Source of the DNA: Prodigiosinella aquatilis
Lineage (GTDB): Bacteria > Pseudomonadota > Gammaproteobacteria > Enterobacterales > Enterobacteriaceae
NCBI GenBank assembly: GCA_030388725.1
Contig: CP128857.1
Coordinates: 1,798,001 to 1,862,000 of the forward strand
Direction: 5' to 3'
Length of the DNA stretch: 64,000 bases
Within the stretch, counting starts at the first letter, position 1, and each line of letters opens with the position of its first letter. The notes beneath the pieces are model-generated. The model had not been told where the DNA came from. It saw only the letters and a list, made by a program, of their open reading frames with translations, and made no database searches. Shown here one piece after another: positions 25,093 through 34,042 of this stretch. A program made the position numbers and the translations under genes.

Positions 25093-26577
25093 CGCACCCT
25101 GAGAATTACACTTTGAAGTGATTCAGGGTATGCGCTTACTGGTTACGAATATTGAGCGAGAATCATGTGATGATCGCCGCTTTTCCTTCGAGCCAGTAAG
25201 TGCTCCACGTTCGCTAACGAATACTCAGGGCATGCAGATAAACTGCTGGCTATATTTCTTTCGAAGAGCGTGGAATGCATACCAATCCCCGATGAAAAGG
25301 AGTTGGTGATGACTGCGACTAATCAATTTGCTGCACATGTTGGTCTGGACTGGGCAGATAAAAAACACGATGTCTGTGTTCAGTTTAAAAACGGCGAACG
25401 CGCATTCCATGTAATTGAACATACAGCTGAAGCGCTTGATCTCTGGCTTACCGGGTTACACCAGAAGGTGAAGGGCAGGATCGCTATAGCTCTCGAACTG
25501 AAGAAAGGCCCCGTGGTGTATTCTCTTCAAAAATATCCATTTATTACCGTTTTCCCTGTCCATGCTTTGTCCCTGGCCCGTTACCGGCAAGCTTTCTCGC
25601 CCAGCGGCGCTAAAGATGACCCGCAGGATGCCGAGCTGGCATTAGAGTTAATGCTACGCTATCCCCAAAAGATAAAAGCCATTGAACCCGACAATGTGGA
25701 TATACGGTTGCTCCAGCAATTGGTTGAGCAACGTCGTCAGCTGGTTGAAGATAAACGCCGCTTTGTGAATCGGATAATCAACACACTTAAACAATATTAT
25801 CCTCAGCCCCTGGAGTGGTTCTCACACCGGGGGGGAGTTTACTGTTGTGTGAACTAATTACACGGTGGCCCAGTCTGCAACAACTGAAACGTGCCAGGCG
25901 CGACACGATCCGCAACTTTCTGAATGCCAAAGGTGGCCGTGCAATGGTCCTTACCGAGCAACGTGTTGCGAGTATTGATAACGCGATCCCATTGACTACA
26001 GACCCGAGTGTTATAGAGGCTAATGCTTTGATGGCAACAGCACTGGCGACACAAATTAAAGTCGTGAGTGAAATCATCAAAACCTATGATGAGCGAATCG
26101 AAACGCTGTTTGACACATTGCCAGATGCGGGGGCTGTTCAAATCACTTCCGGGCATGGGGCCGTGTATGGGCCCACGGATGCTTGCTGCACTTGGTGATA
26201 ACCGTGACCGGTTTAACAGCGCTGAAGAAATTCAAAACTACGCAGGTATTGCACCGGTGACAGAACGAAGTGGCCAGAAATCCTGGGTTCACTGGCGATG
26301 GCAATGTGCTAAGTTTGTCAGGCAGACCTTTGTTGAATGGGCTGCGAAGACGGTTAACTCATCATACTGGGCCAGACTTTATTACCAGAGCCAGCGAGAA
26401 AAAGGGAAATCGCATCACTCAGCTATCCGGGCTCTGGCGTTTAAATGGATAAGGATCATTTACCGCTGCTGGAAGACTAGAACCCGCTACGACGAAGCGA
26501 AATATTTGCTGGCATTGGAAGAGCGACACTCGTCTTTACTTAGGCCATAAAAAGCTTGTCGAATGTCTCAGGGCGTG
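25093..26577 (+). mobile_element. IS110-family (IS1111-group-like) insertion sequence
   Basis: A single broken transposase is flanked by imperfect short inverted ends: CGCACCCTGAGA at 25093-25104 and TCTCAGGGCGTG at 26566-26577 (CCCTGAGA/TCTCAGGG exact). The IS1111 group of IS110 has such subterminal repeats, and no target duplication is expected. The left edge is supported by comparison with the copy at 17236, where homology between the two toxin-antitoxin loci stops at the same place. Length about 1.5 kb. The right edge is shared with the fossil at 12.8 kb. Confidence 0.75.
25309..26550 (+). pseudogene. IS110-family transposase, two frameshifts
   Basis: The product has the DEDD recombinase start (HVGLDWADKKHDVC), ELKKGP and the YRQAFSPSGAKDDPQDAELA segment, and the C-terminal transposase_20 region (SLPGMGPCMGPRMLAALGDN; EEIQNYAGIAPVTERSGQKS). 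The frame breaks near 25840 at a run of seven G, and is shifted back near 26130 at GCGGGGGC. AAGGAG precedes ATG 25309. As read it cannot make full-length transposase. Confidence 0.88.
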
Positions 26578-26653
26578 AAGCTGACATTGGCCTTTCATGC
26601 CTGTAAGAGATACCCACCGGGCTGGTGGTTTTTTTAGCGTATCATTGCCAAAC

Positions 26654-27010
26654 TTATACCGCACCCGCCTCTGGTGTTCCCTGATGGAAAGCCAGCTCCC
26701 ATTGCCCCCTGTCAGAATACACCCAGCAAGAAGAACGTAGGGATGCTCGGCTGCCGTCCGAATTAAACGTCTTGTAGTGCAGAATGGCGCAGTACTCTCC
26801 CATGCTGAGCAGCCGGAAATCACTGCTAAGAATGATCGTTGGACTTAATTCGCCAGCCAGAGATGCTATCGTCTCCGCGCGGTCAACTATTACACCTGAC
26901 CGTGTAATTTCCCGAAATTCGGGATGCAATATCTGTTCAAGCCATTTCCGATCTTTCCGCCGGGCACCGTGAAGACTGCATTCAAGTGCTTTCAGCTTTT
27001 CCAAGAGCAT
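26654..27010 (-). CDS. NTF2-like / DUF4440 domain protein
   Basis: A 118-residue protein from ATG 27010 (AGGGTGAG upstream; a longer frame to 27064 has no ribosome site). It follows the DUF4440 plan: LEKLKALECSLHG at the start, DRKWLEQILHPEFREITRSG in the middle, and RSSCWVYSDRGQWELAFHQGT at the end. Many members are enzymes or ligand-binding proteins of unknown substrate. It is convergent with the IS110 element at its 3' end. Role in the element unclear. Confidence 0.75.
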   Translation of the reverse strand: MLLEKLKALECSLHGARRKDRKWLEQILHPEFREITRSGVIVDRAETIASLAGELSPTIILSSDFRLLSMGEYCAILHYKTFNSDGSRASLRSSCWVYSDRGQWELAFHQGTPEAGAV

Positions 27011-27353
27011 TTTTCTCACCCTAATTGAACCCTGACAGTTGAATGAATTTATCATAATAGCCAAGGCTAATCTTTAATGCCCCCGAGAGGTAACCTCCGC
27101 TTTTGGCACAGGAGTACCAAAGGGCATCTATGAGCGAAAAGTGGAAGTTCGCAATTATCCTCACCACTGATAAGTGGCTTTACTTATAATGCAATGTATT
27201 AGCTAATGTAATGGGAGCTGAGCAGTGAATTATGAATGGATGCTGTAGTTCATATTTGGGAGCATATTACTGTAAAAAACCGGCTTACATCGGTTTAAAC
27301 TCACACGCGAGAATCATTTACCAAAAATTTTATGCAAAATAAAAAATACCAAT
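27011..27353. other. intergenic stretch, no gene seen
   Basis: About 340 bp between two minus-strand genes. Apart from AT-rich leader sequence I see no coding frame, repeat or strong hairpin. Confidence 0.5.
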
Positions 27354-28271
27354 TCACTCCATTTCTCTTTTGGCTAACTCTTCCCATTCGTCGATGGAGT
27401 TATTATAAGGAAATACCTCTTTAACTATGAAAGGAATATAGCTTTCTTCAGCATTGTGATGTATTTCATTACTGATATTACTTGTGATCCCGAATTTTAC
27501 GTCAGGGTCGTTTTCAGAGAAATTTATATGAAAAGGCTGTTGACCTAAAGCCTGTCTAATTTTACTTGCTTGTTCTGATGGAAGTACTTTAAGTAGTTGT
27601 TTAAATGTTTTTTTGTTAAAGTCCAGAGAAATGGCCATATCAATATCTCCGGGTATTGTAGATATGCACGTGTATGACCGTTCGCTCAATCGACTAATAA
27701 ATTTAGTGTTTATAGCTGGGGCACTAAAAAAACCATCTTTAACCAAACCCATTTTTCGAATGTGAATTCCAAAATCAGGCGCATAATTCAAAACATCCGG
27801 ATTAGCTTTAATATCTGGATTTAATATCCTAAATAATTTTTCCCAGTGATTATCAATGTCTTTTAAAGAAAATCTGAGTATTGGGTGGAGTTCCCGGATG
27901 CTATATAGAACAAATTCATTCCCATTGCACAAAGCATACATTTCCGCCCTTATTTCTGGATGTATAGCATAACTATAGGCTTGCTCAACGTGCATGCTTT
28001 TGGTTATTTTCTCATTAGGAGCCTTTGCATCAAGAATCCAATATGGTCGGTCGTTAGAAAGAAAAACATAATCCGGTACTATTGAAATCTTTCTTGGCTG
28101 TGAACCTATTGAGACAAATGGATGTGTAAGCGTTTTGCTCCTGATTACACGGCTATCTCCCGATGCTTTATAACCAAGAGCTTTAATAATTGGTAAAATC
28201 AACTCTTCTCTAACTGAATCCTCTTTAAATTCATCAGAGCTTAGTAGGTTAAAATCAAAATCATCAAACAT
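27354..28271 (-). CDS. orphan HsdR N-terminal (type I restriction) nuclease-domain protein
   Basis: A 305-residue protein. Residues 18-135 look like the HSDR_N nuclease domain: EDSVREELILPIIKALGY, then PDYVFLSNDRPYWILDAKAP, which matches the PD-(D/E)xK core (PD and DAK), and SYAIHPEIRAEMYALCNGNE with the conserved Q-x-x-x-Y (EQAYSYA). There is no helicase part; HsdR itself is over 1000 residues. The C-terminal half (from about 180) is unknown. No hsdM or hsdS lies near. As cargo of a satellite-like element it may be a defence protein, which is inference. Confidence 0.75.
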   Translation of the reverse strand: MFDDFDFNLLSSDEFKEDSVREELILPIIKALGYKASGDSRVIRSKTLTHPFVSIGSQPRKISIVPDYVFLSNDRPYWILDAKAPNEKITKSMHVEQAYSYAIHPEIRAEMYALCNGNEFVLYSIRELHPILRFSLKDIDNHWEKLFRILNPDIKANPDVLNYAPDFGIHIRKMGLVKDGFFSAPAINTKFISRLSERSYTCISTIPGDIDMAISLDFNKKTFKQLLKVLPSEQASKIRQALGQQPFHINFSENDPDVKFGITSNISNEIHHNAEESYIPFIVKEVFPYNNSIDEWEELAKREME

Positions 28272-28960
28272 ATTACCCCCCCCACATGTATTTATTTGAC
28301 AAAAGATGTGTAATTCACGTTATTCATTGCCATTGTAAATCACTATAGAATAAAAAGATAATTTCAAGTGGCGGTGTTATCTAATTTTTTTTGATTTATA
28401 GCACAAAAACCGACCCCTACAGGTTGTTTATTACGATAGTTAAAGCTGATCACATTTCGGCAGTCAGTCCAAGATGCTCTCTTCAACAAGGCCTAGGTTT
28501 GTTTACTGTCGATGAAGATAATTGTGTCCATAGCACGATGCTTTCAAGTGGTATGATCTGTTCCTCAATGATTCATGCAGTACGAACCTAGCAACTTCTG
28601 CTTCTGGCACATAGCAGGCCGTCGAACTTAGTCGATCTCCAGTAATGTTTCACTCTGTCATAGATCGAAATCGCCCCCAATCTGCCATTTTAAGCACATT
28701 CCCCATACCATTTCCCCGCCGCGCCGACTGCGCAAAAAACCTTAGCATTTCGATACATGCGTACCGACCAAAAAATTGATTTCAAATTGAATAAAATTAG
28801 GCGTGGTGCGGGTTGCAGCGAGGTACGCAGTTCGCACAGTAATGCGCACAACTGCGTACCATATTGTGCATTTTTCCATACTCGCTCTGTGTCGTTTTGC
28901 GCACTTTCTTGCTGGTAATGGTTTAACCCATCATGATTTTTGTCTGTGCAAATTCTTATA
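28272..28960. other. gene-free stretch before the iteron region
   Basis: About 690 bp without a credible gene (one 66-codon plus-strand frame at 28391 has no ribosome site or family). It contains the hairpin listed separately and repeated TGCGCA-type words. Together with the iterons it makes a gene-free region of almost 1 kb next to the primase gene, as expected for a replication control region. Confidence 0.5.
28822..28860. repeat. 11-bp perfect inverted repeat
   Basis: GGTACGCAGTT (28822-28832) and AACTGCGTACC (28850-28860) form perfect arms around a 17-base loop. No T-tract follows, so a protein-binding or replication-control structure is more likely than a terminator. Confidence 0.8.
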
Positions 28961-28974
28961 GATAAGCAAAAGTG

Positions 28975-29231
28975 GGTCGGTTCGATAGGTTCAGTCGGTT
29001 CACGTAGTCAACCGATTGATAGATAGGATAATTATTCCTAGAATTGAACCGACCTATGGGTAGGTTTACGCGGTGTGTAGGTCGGTTCATCAAGCCAGCC
29101 AGAAAAGGGGCGTTTGGTTAGGTCGGTTCAAAATGGCTAAAGTCGGTTCAGGGTCGGTTCACTATTCAAATAAAAATAACCATAAATCAATGTATTAAAA
29201 TAATGAACCGACTGAACCTACCGAACCGACC
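28975..29231. repeat. iteron array (GGTCGGTTCA) at the 3' side of the primase gene, candidate cis replication region
   Basis: At least nine copies of the decamer (G/A)GTCGGTTCA on both strands: plus at 28975 (last base G), 28993, 29080, 29121, 29141 and 29152; minus at 29045, 29204 and 29222 (last base G). The array ends 22 bp beyond the primase stop codon. In phage P4 the alpha primase binds decameric iterons at ori1 and in the crr region next to the end of its gene; this array has the same place, though a different word. Confidence 0.85.
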
Positions 29232-29252
29232 TTATTTTACTTTACGCGTGAT

Positions 29253-31859
29253 TTACTCTTCCTCGTCGTCGAGTGTCATGAGCACCACAAAGCGCGGTTG
29301 TTTGCCGTCGATGCGCAGAGATTTGCGTGTAATGCCTTTGGTCGGTTTATCCAGCATTCCGGCATCGGCTAACACCTGTGCAAACGCTGCGGCATTGGCA
29401 CCAGTGGCAATTTCGTTATTGAACACGGCAGGGAAGGTGTGAAACACCAGCGTATCGGCTCCCGGTTTTTTCACCCGATAACCCGCCAGATCCTTGATAG
29501 GCAGATCACGGGGGTCAGGATTGGGATGCGGTAAATAACGGCTGTAGCCAAACTGGTGCAAAAAGGCGTCAGCCTGTTCTACCCAGGCTTTGGCTTCACG
29601 GTTGCCCATGCCAAATTCATTTACCCAGGCATAGAAGCTATGTTGCAGTGCATCGTGGCATTCTTGCGCCGTCCAGCCGGTAAAAGAGGCTGAGAGCAAC
29701 AAAGCGGCTTCCAGTACGGCAAAACGTGATGCCACACGCCGAACTTGTTCGCTGGCATCATCGGGTAAGAGTGACAACCAGCGTCGCTCTGTTTCGCGGT
29801 AGGTTGCCTGCGCATTTTCTTTCTGGCTGGTAAGGTAGGCGATCCACGCCCGACCAACTGCGCCATAATGGGCGTTGCTGGCATCCCGGATCGCGTCAGC
29901 ATGGGCTTTGCCATCCTGATAGCCATGAAATACCGTCGCTTTGGTGATCGGGACATTCAGCAAGCGCACCAATTGACCGGCATTCACCCGCCCGCCGTCA
30001 GCGCGGATATAGCTTTCCAGGTCGATTTCACCGGTACTGAACGCCATTGCCCGCCAGCGTTTTAGCTCTCGGTTGCCGCCTTCTCTGGCTCCCTGAATCT
30101 TACCTACGCCGTTAAACAGCGCATAGGCGGCATCGGCCACGGCTTTGCGATTGCTGCCTTGCCCGATTTCATCCAGCGGCATAAAGCCGTCATTATGGGA
30201 GGCGGCTTCGTTCACCAGCCCCAGCGCGGTGGAGTACCACGTCAGTTTAAGCGCATTAGGATCGCCATAGACGGAAGAGGCGATATCGCCGGTGGTGGTT
30301 TTGCCCGCAGACGAACCGCCAAACAGATGGACGCCGAACCCATCCGCGTTTACCAGCCCGATGAGGGGCGCAGCAAAGGCGCAGGCGATCCCCAGCATCA
30401 TGGAGGGATTACCCTGTGCCAATGCTACGACGTTTTCGCGCCAACTTTGCGCCGTTCCGCTGGTGGCATAACCTTTAGCCGCGCCCGATTTACCGTTGAA
30501 CAAGACGGGAATGCTTGGTGTACCGATAACAGAACCGTCCGGCATCAGGTAAGCGCCATGCTGCCAACCAGTGGCGCTGGCGATTGCCCAGCGACAACCC
30601 GCATGACTACGACATAAATGATCGGCCAGTATTGCCCGTAATCCGCCTTTGGCCGTGACTGCCAGCCCACCTGCACGTAATCGCGCCCAGCCTTCACGTT
30701 CGCTGATATCTCGCATTGGAAGGGCTTCGGTACGGGATTGGTTCTCACCGCTTGGCGTCCAGCTTAAAACCAGATAACGCTCTGATTCATCCGATCCGAT
30801 ACCTGCTACCGTAATAGGGTCAGATAGCCAGCTTTCACGCTCGATAATGTCGCCGCTGTCGCGATTCGTTTTCGGCTCTACCCAATACAGTCCACCATGA
30901 CGAATATCTGCGTAAGGTTTTAAGGGGGAATCGAAAGACGGCTGCTGTTTTTGTCCTGGCTGATAAAGTGAGGCGGCAAAGGCCGATATGGATACCGCCA
31001 CGCCATGCTGCTGGTAGTAATCATTCCAGTCAGCTTTTTCAGTTGTCGGCGGGAGCGCCACCCAACCGTTTACCGCCAGTGCCGCTTTTTCAGCCGCGAT
31101 TTTTCCGGTGTTACTACCATCAGGTTTGTTGTCATTATCCGCAGCAAGGATGATTTTGGCGTCCGGCCAGACAGCACGACAAGACCGCGCAACGTGGATC
31201 AGATTACCGCTGTCTAACGCGCTGATAGCGACACCTTGCATCAGTAACGATGTCGTAAGCGCCGTGGCGTATCCTTCGGCAATGATCACCGTGTCTGTGT
31301 GTTCGGGTAGGGTACTAACGGGAATGAATGTGCCTTTCTTGCGGCTACCGGCAATCAGCTTTTTCTCACCATTGGGTTTGATAAGCTGTGCGCCGGTTGT
31401 GGTGCTGTCCATGTTTTGCAGTATCAGCAACAGGGAACCATCATCCAGCAGTAGCGAGGGGCGTTGCAGCCCCTTATTCAGCAGATAGTCAGACTGGCCT
31501 GATACCGCCTTCTCCACCAGCGAATTTACCCGTTCGGTAATCAGACGATTATCAGGCTTTTCACTGGCGGGCATAACGACCGGCAACGGAAGCGCTAGTA
31601 CCTCGGCGACCTGTTCCGCAGCTTGCCTCGCGCCACACTTGTTCACCTTCATTACCAGATCCAGCCCGGTTCCTGCGCCGCAATGAGAACAAAAATAGGT
31701 GCCACGGCCTTCTTTATCGTCAAAACGGTAGCGGGTATTCCCGCCACAGTTGGGGCATTCACTTTCCTGCCGATTGGTCGGGATGCCTAAGCGCTGCAAA
31801 ATTCCCTCCCAATGGCCGTTGGCTTTTGCCCGCACGTCTTGAATAAACGTGTTGCTCAT
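29253..31859 (-). CDS. P4 alpha-type primase-helicase (zinc-ribbon, TOPRIM, DUF927)
   Basis: An 868-residue replication protein. Residues 36-62 are the primase zinc ribbon (CPNCGGNTRYRF and CSHCGAGTGLDLV). A TOPRIM domain lies near 190-260 (VIIAEGYATALTTSLLMQG; AVWPDAKIILAADNDN). A DUF927 helicase part follows with Walker A GGSSAGKTTTGDIASSVYG near residue 520 and GFMPLDEIGQGSNRKAVADA after it. This is the origin-opening, priming and unwinding enzyme of P4-like satellites. It overlaps the small gene upstream by 4 bp (ATGA). Length is near P4 alpha (777). Confidence 0.9.
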   Translation of the reverse strand: MSNTFIQDVRAKANGHWEGILQRLGIPTNRQESECPNCGGNTRYRFDDKEGRGTYFCSHCGAGTGLDLVMKVNKCGARQAAEQVAEVLALPLPVVMPASEKPDNRLITERVNSLVEKAVSGQSDYLLNKGLQRPSLLLDDGSLLLILQNMDSTTTGAQLIKPNGEKKLIAGSRKKGTFIPVSTLPEHTDTVIIAEGYATALTTSLLMQGVAISALDSGNLIHVARSCRAVWPDAKIILAADNDNKPDGSNTGKIAAEKAALAVNGWVALPPTTEKADWNDYYQQHGVAVSISAFAASLYQPGQKQQPSFDSPLKPYADIRHGGLYWVEPKTNRDSGDIIERESWLSDPITVAGIGSDESERYLVLSWTPSGENQSRTEALPMRDISEREGWARLRAGGLAVTAKGGLRAILADHLCRSHAGCRWAIASATGWQHGAYLMPDGSVIGTPSIPVLFNGKSGAAKGYATSGTAQSWRENVVALAQGNPSMMLGIACAFAAPLIGLVNADGFGVHLFGGSSAGKTTTGDIASSVYGDPNALKLTWYSTALGLVNEAASHNDGFMPLDEIGQGSNRKAVADAAYALFNGVGKIQGAREGGNRELKRWRAMAFSTGEIDLESYIRADGGRVNAGQLVRLLNVPITKATVFHGYQDGKAHADAIRDASNAHYGAVGRAWIAYLTSQKENAQATYRETERRWLSLLPDDASEQVRRVASRFAVLEAALLLSASFTGWTAQECHDALQHSFYAWVNEFGMGNREAKAWVEQADAFLHQFGYSRYLPHPNPDPRDLPIKDLAGYRVKKPGADTLVFHTFPAVFNNEIATGANAAAFAQVLADAGMLDKPTKGITRKSLRIDGKQPRFVVLMTLDDEEE

Positions 31860-32023
31860 GCGTCTTCGTCCTCCTGCGCACGGTGGAGCGCATCAAGCCG
31901 TTCGGCAAGAATGAACATCAGGATCTCTTTTGCCTGCGGTTCCCTTAATTCCACGATGGCATAAGCTAACGCACGACACTGATCGATCAGTTCTTCCTGT
32001 TCCAGCGGTGTGTTATCAAACAT
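31856..32023 (-). CDS. small P4-type protein upstream of the primase
   Basis: A 55-residue acidic helical protein (MFDNTPLEQEELIDQCRALA onward), start ATG 32023 behind AGGAGG. Such short frames are a constant part of P4-like operons before alpha. A longer open frame reaches to 32635, but the ribosome site and overlap pattern favour this start. It overlaps both its neighbours (8 bp with the Icd-like gene, 4 bp with the primase). Function unknown. Confidence 0.7.
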   Translation of the reverse strand: MFDNTPLEQEELIDQCRALAYAIVELREPQAKEILMFILAERLDALHRAQEDEDA

Positions 32024-32213
32024 GGCGCACCTCCTGAACGGGAAGGCGACCAGCAAAGAACAGAATAAAATCAGGCTCAAAATGCTGACGAGCGGATCGC
32101 TCATTTGGGGCAATAATGGCTTTACGGTGCGGTTTTTCGTGCGGCGTTCTGCGGTAGACAGCCAGAAAGAGAAAGGTGAAATTAGGGTGAGACGGGGTAG
32201 GGGTAGCAACCAT
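32016..32213 (-). CDS. Icd-like host cell-division inhibitor
   Basis: A 65-residue protein read in a different frame from the longer one covering it. It begins MVATPTPSHPNFTFLFLAVY and ends FFAGRLPVQEVRHV, the signature ends of the P4/phi-R73 Icd-like family, with a central SARQHF segment. Over-expression of such proteins blocks host division in the original system. It lies in the early P4-type operon between the immunity-like region and the primase. Function by similarity only. Confidence 0.75.
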   Translation of the reverse strand: MVATPTPSHPNFTFLFLAVYRRTPHEKPHRKAIIAPNERSARQHFEPDFILFFAGRLPVQEVRHV

Positions 32214-32640
32214 AGCGGCGGCCTCTCGTACGGGTTTGAAAACCTCACCACACCGCTGTCAATCGGGGTGGTGAGACGTAACAGGGTTGACAGACCGGCG
32301 TACAAGAAACCGGCGAGCCCGAAGGCTCCCCCATTACGCCCCACCATAATTTGGGCATAACATGGTTTACGGACGTAAAAAAACCGCATGAAACTAAAGC
32401 GGTCGTCCGCTTGTACATTCAGGCTGTCAAACCTGGTCGCCGATTTTGCGGCAACAGCGAAACGATAAGCCAGATGCCCCGCCAGCGTCAATACGTTTTG
32501 TATTGGTTTTGCTAAGCGTTGCGCATTTTCCTGAGTGGTAGAAATAGATTCGCCATTGTGTATAAAAAGGGCTATTCCCTGATTTTGGGCGTAACAATGC
32601 CCGTTCCAGCCAGCGCCAGATTTTTGGATCATCATATTTT
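32214..32640 (-). other. P4-like leader: ash-type open frame and possible CI-RNA immunity region
   Basis: On the minus strand this region stays open in frame with the 55-residue gene and reads Ash-like peptide (MVGRNGGAFGLAGFLYAG, then SGVVRFSNPYERPPLWLLPL). It includes compact GC-rich hairpins: GGAGCC-TTCG-GGCTC (around 32310-32330) and the repeated GCCGGTTTC/GCCGGTCTG. In P4 the corresponding leader encodes the small CI RNA that confers immunity. I can show the hairpins and the frame, not the RNA. Confidence 0.4.
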
Positions 32641-32689
32641 TTTGATTCCGATATGCCGCTATCGCGGCAATAAAAATGAAGGTGTCGGT

Positions 32690-32905
32690 TTATGCGGTTT
32701 CGGTTTGCTGGTCACGTTCGGCAATGCGTTGCCTTAACCAATCGCTAACTTCATCCTCGAACCAGCCTACGCGCCGTAAGCCGACCCGAAACCCTTTGGG
32801 GAATTCTCCGGCATTGATCATTTCCTGAAAGCTGCTGTCCGAGCTAACGCGCAGAATGGCTTTCACTTCTTTCTTTAACAGGATTTTTCTGTCTAACAGA
32901 TTCAT
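32690..32905 (-). CDS. AlpA-family DNA-binding regulator/excisionase (P4 Vis-like)
   Basis: A 71-residue winged-helix protein of the AlpA family. Start ATG 32905 follows TGAGG; six residues upstream lack support. Pattern: LLKKEVKAILRVSSDSSFQE, then GEFPKGFRVGLRRVGWFEDE and a VSDWLRQRIAERD tail. Homologues (P4 Vis, AlpA) regulate the early promoter and promote excision with the integrase. Placement at the head of the operon agrees. Confidence 0.85.
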   Translation of the reverse strand: MNLLDRKILLKKEVKAILRVSSDSSFQEMINAGEFPKGFRVGLRRVGWFEDEVSDWLRQRIAERDQQTETA

Positions 32906-33010
32906 AGCGATATACCTCATCAATGACCGGTCGTATCCGGTCGATGAGGCTATTCAATAACAGAGTGAGGGAATTGGCATCGCAACGAAAAATCGATTTT
33001 CGCTGCAAAC

Positions 33011-33895
33011 TTAACAGTTTGATTTATAATATTTATTTGCTTCTGAAAAGTAATTATCCAGAGTACGGTTTTTGATGTTCTCCGTATTCTCGACTATTTC
33101 TAGCTTCAGGCTATCTTGTGTCCATCTTTTTGATTTGGTCGATGTATTTTTTAGTGCATCAATAATCGCGCCAATAACGAAAAGACTTTCATTCAGATCG
33201 AGGTCGGTATATTCATCCAACTGCTGCTTTTCAAATTGTTCAATATTTACGCGACGAAATACAAATTCGACATCACGTAATCCATCTGCGGGATAAAACG
33301 ATGAGTGATAATTATCTGGTGTTACGAATTCTTTTCTTTTTTCATCAAATAATCTTAGCTTTCCTGCGTCATCCATTTTGTATCCAACAGCTTTCTCAAT
33401 GAAAGGTTCGACTATGCTGATATATCGTTCGTCATCAATTAAAAATGGTCCATCCAGATTAATAAAGGTTGCTGGCTCCCTTCCTTGGTGAATAGAACAA
33501 AGGTGCAAAACATCCAATACTTCAGCCCCTATCATCGGTAGATCATAGATGCCTGTTTCAAGGCGAAACACTTCCCCATATCGAGACATGCGTATAGGCA
33601 TCCTATTTGATATTGCCTCAAGTGCATCATCCAACACATGAGGATTTTCCTTAAGCATTCCTTTCTCTAATAAGAATTTGTTAAACCCTGCTAAAAGATC
33701 TTTGCTAAGAGGGCTCTTTTTTTCAGCCCACATACCATAGCGATTTTTTTCTATTAGCGCTGAAATGATGATGTGGCCATCAAGTGCAAGTTGAAGACAG
33801 TCTGCAATGGATACTTCTTCCTGAAAGCTGGTGGTCAGTCTGCGGGCGGTTTCTTCTAATGTTAACCACTCTTTGAGCTTAAACAGCTTTTTCAT
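33011..33895 (-). CDS. hypothetical protein between integrase and AlpA
   Basis: A 294-residue protein that I do not recognise. The N-terminus (KLKEWLTLEETARRLTTSFQ) looks like a HTH or DNA-binding module of the phage-regulator type; a middle segment (MSRYGEVFRLETGIYDLPMI) is shared with other integrase-neighbour proteins in my memory, without a function. The end is a charged helical tail (KRWTQDSLKLEIVE). GGAGC precedes the ATG. In P4-like satellites the site beside the integrase is often a cargo spot, including defence genes. Function unknown. Confidence 0.7.
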   Translation of the reverse strand: MKKLFKLKEWLTLEETARRLTTSFQEEVSIADCLQLALDGHIIISALIEKNRYGMWAEKKSPLSKDLLAGFNKFLLEKGMLKENPHVLDDALEAISNRMPIRMSRYGEVFRLETGIYDLPMIGAEVLDVLHLCSIHQGREPATFINLDGPFLIDDERYISIVEPFIEKAVGYKMDDAGKLRLFDEKRKEFVTPDNYHSSFYPADGLRDVEFVFRRVNIEQFEKQQLDEYTDLDLNESLFVIGAIIDALKNTSTKSKRWTQDSLKLEIVENTENIKNRTLDNYFSEANKYYKSNC

Positions 33896-34042
33896 GATGC
33901 TCCCTATCAGTGAGTCTTGTGCCAGTTGGCGGAGAAAAACATTCAGGTATGGGGTTCTCGGTTCTGCCTGTTTTCACCGGATAACCACATTTTAGGAGGG
34001 CAACTAACAGGAATCAATAATTAACTGTATATAAATACAGTA

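Noticed and set aside
25787..26156. minus-strand frames within the IS110 element
   Set aside because: They are shadows of the broken transposase gene without family similarity.
28391..28591. 66-codon plus-strand frame
   Set aside because: No ribosome site, no recognisable family and a cysteine/serine-rich composition typical of chance translation.
28975..29231. CRISPR array from the repeated GGTCGGTTCA words
   Set aside because: The repeats are only 10 bp, on both strands and unevenly spaced; iterons explain them better.
31856..32635. a single 259-residue protein
   Set aside because: Its C-terminal 55 codons have their own AGGAGG start and the middle is overlapped by the Icd-like gene; the long frame more likely combines a leader and two genes.
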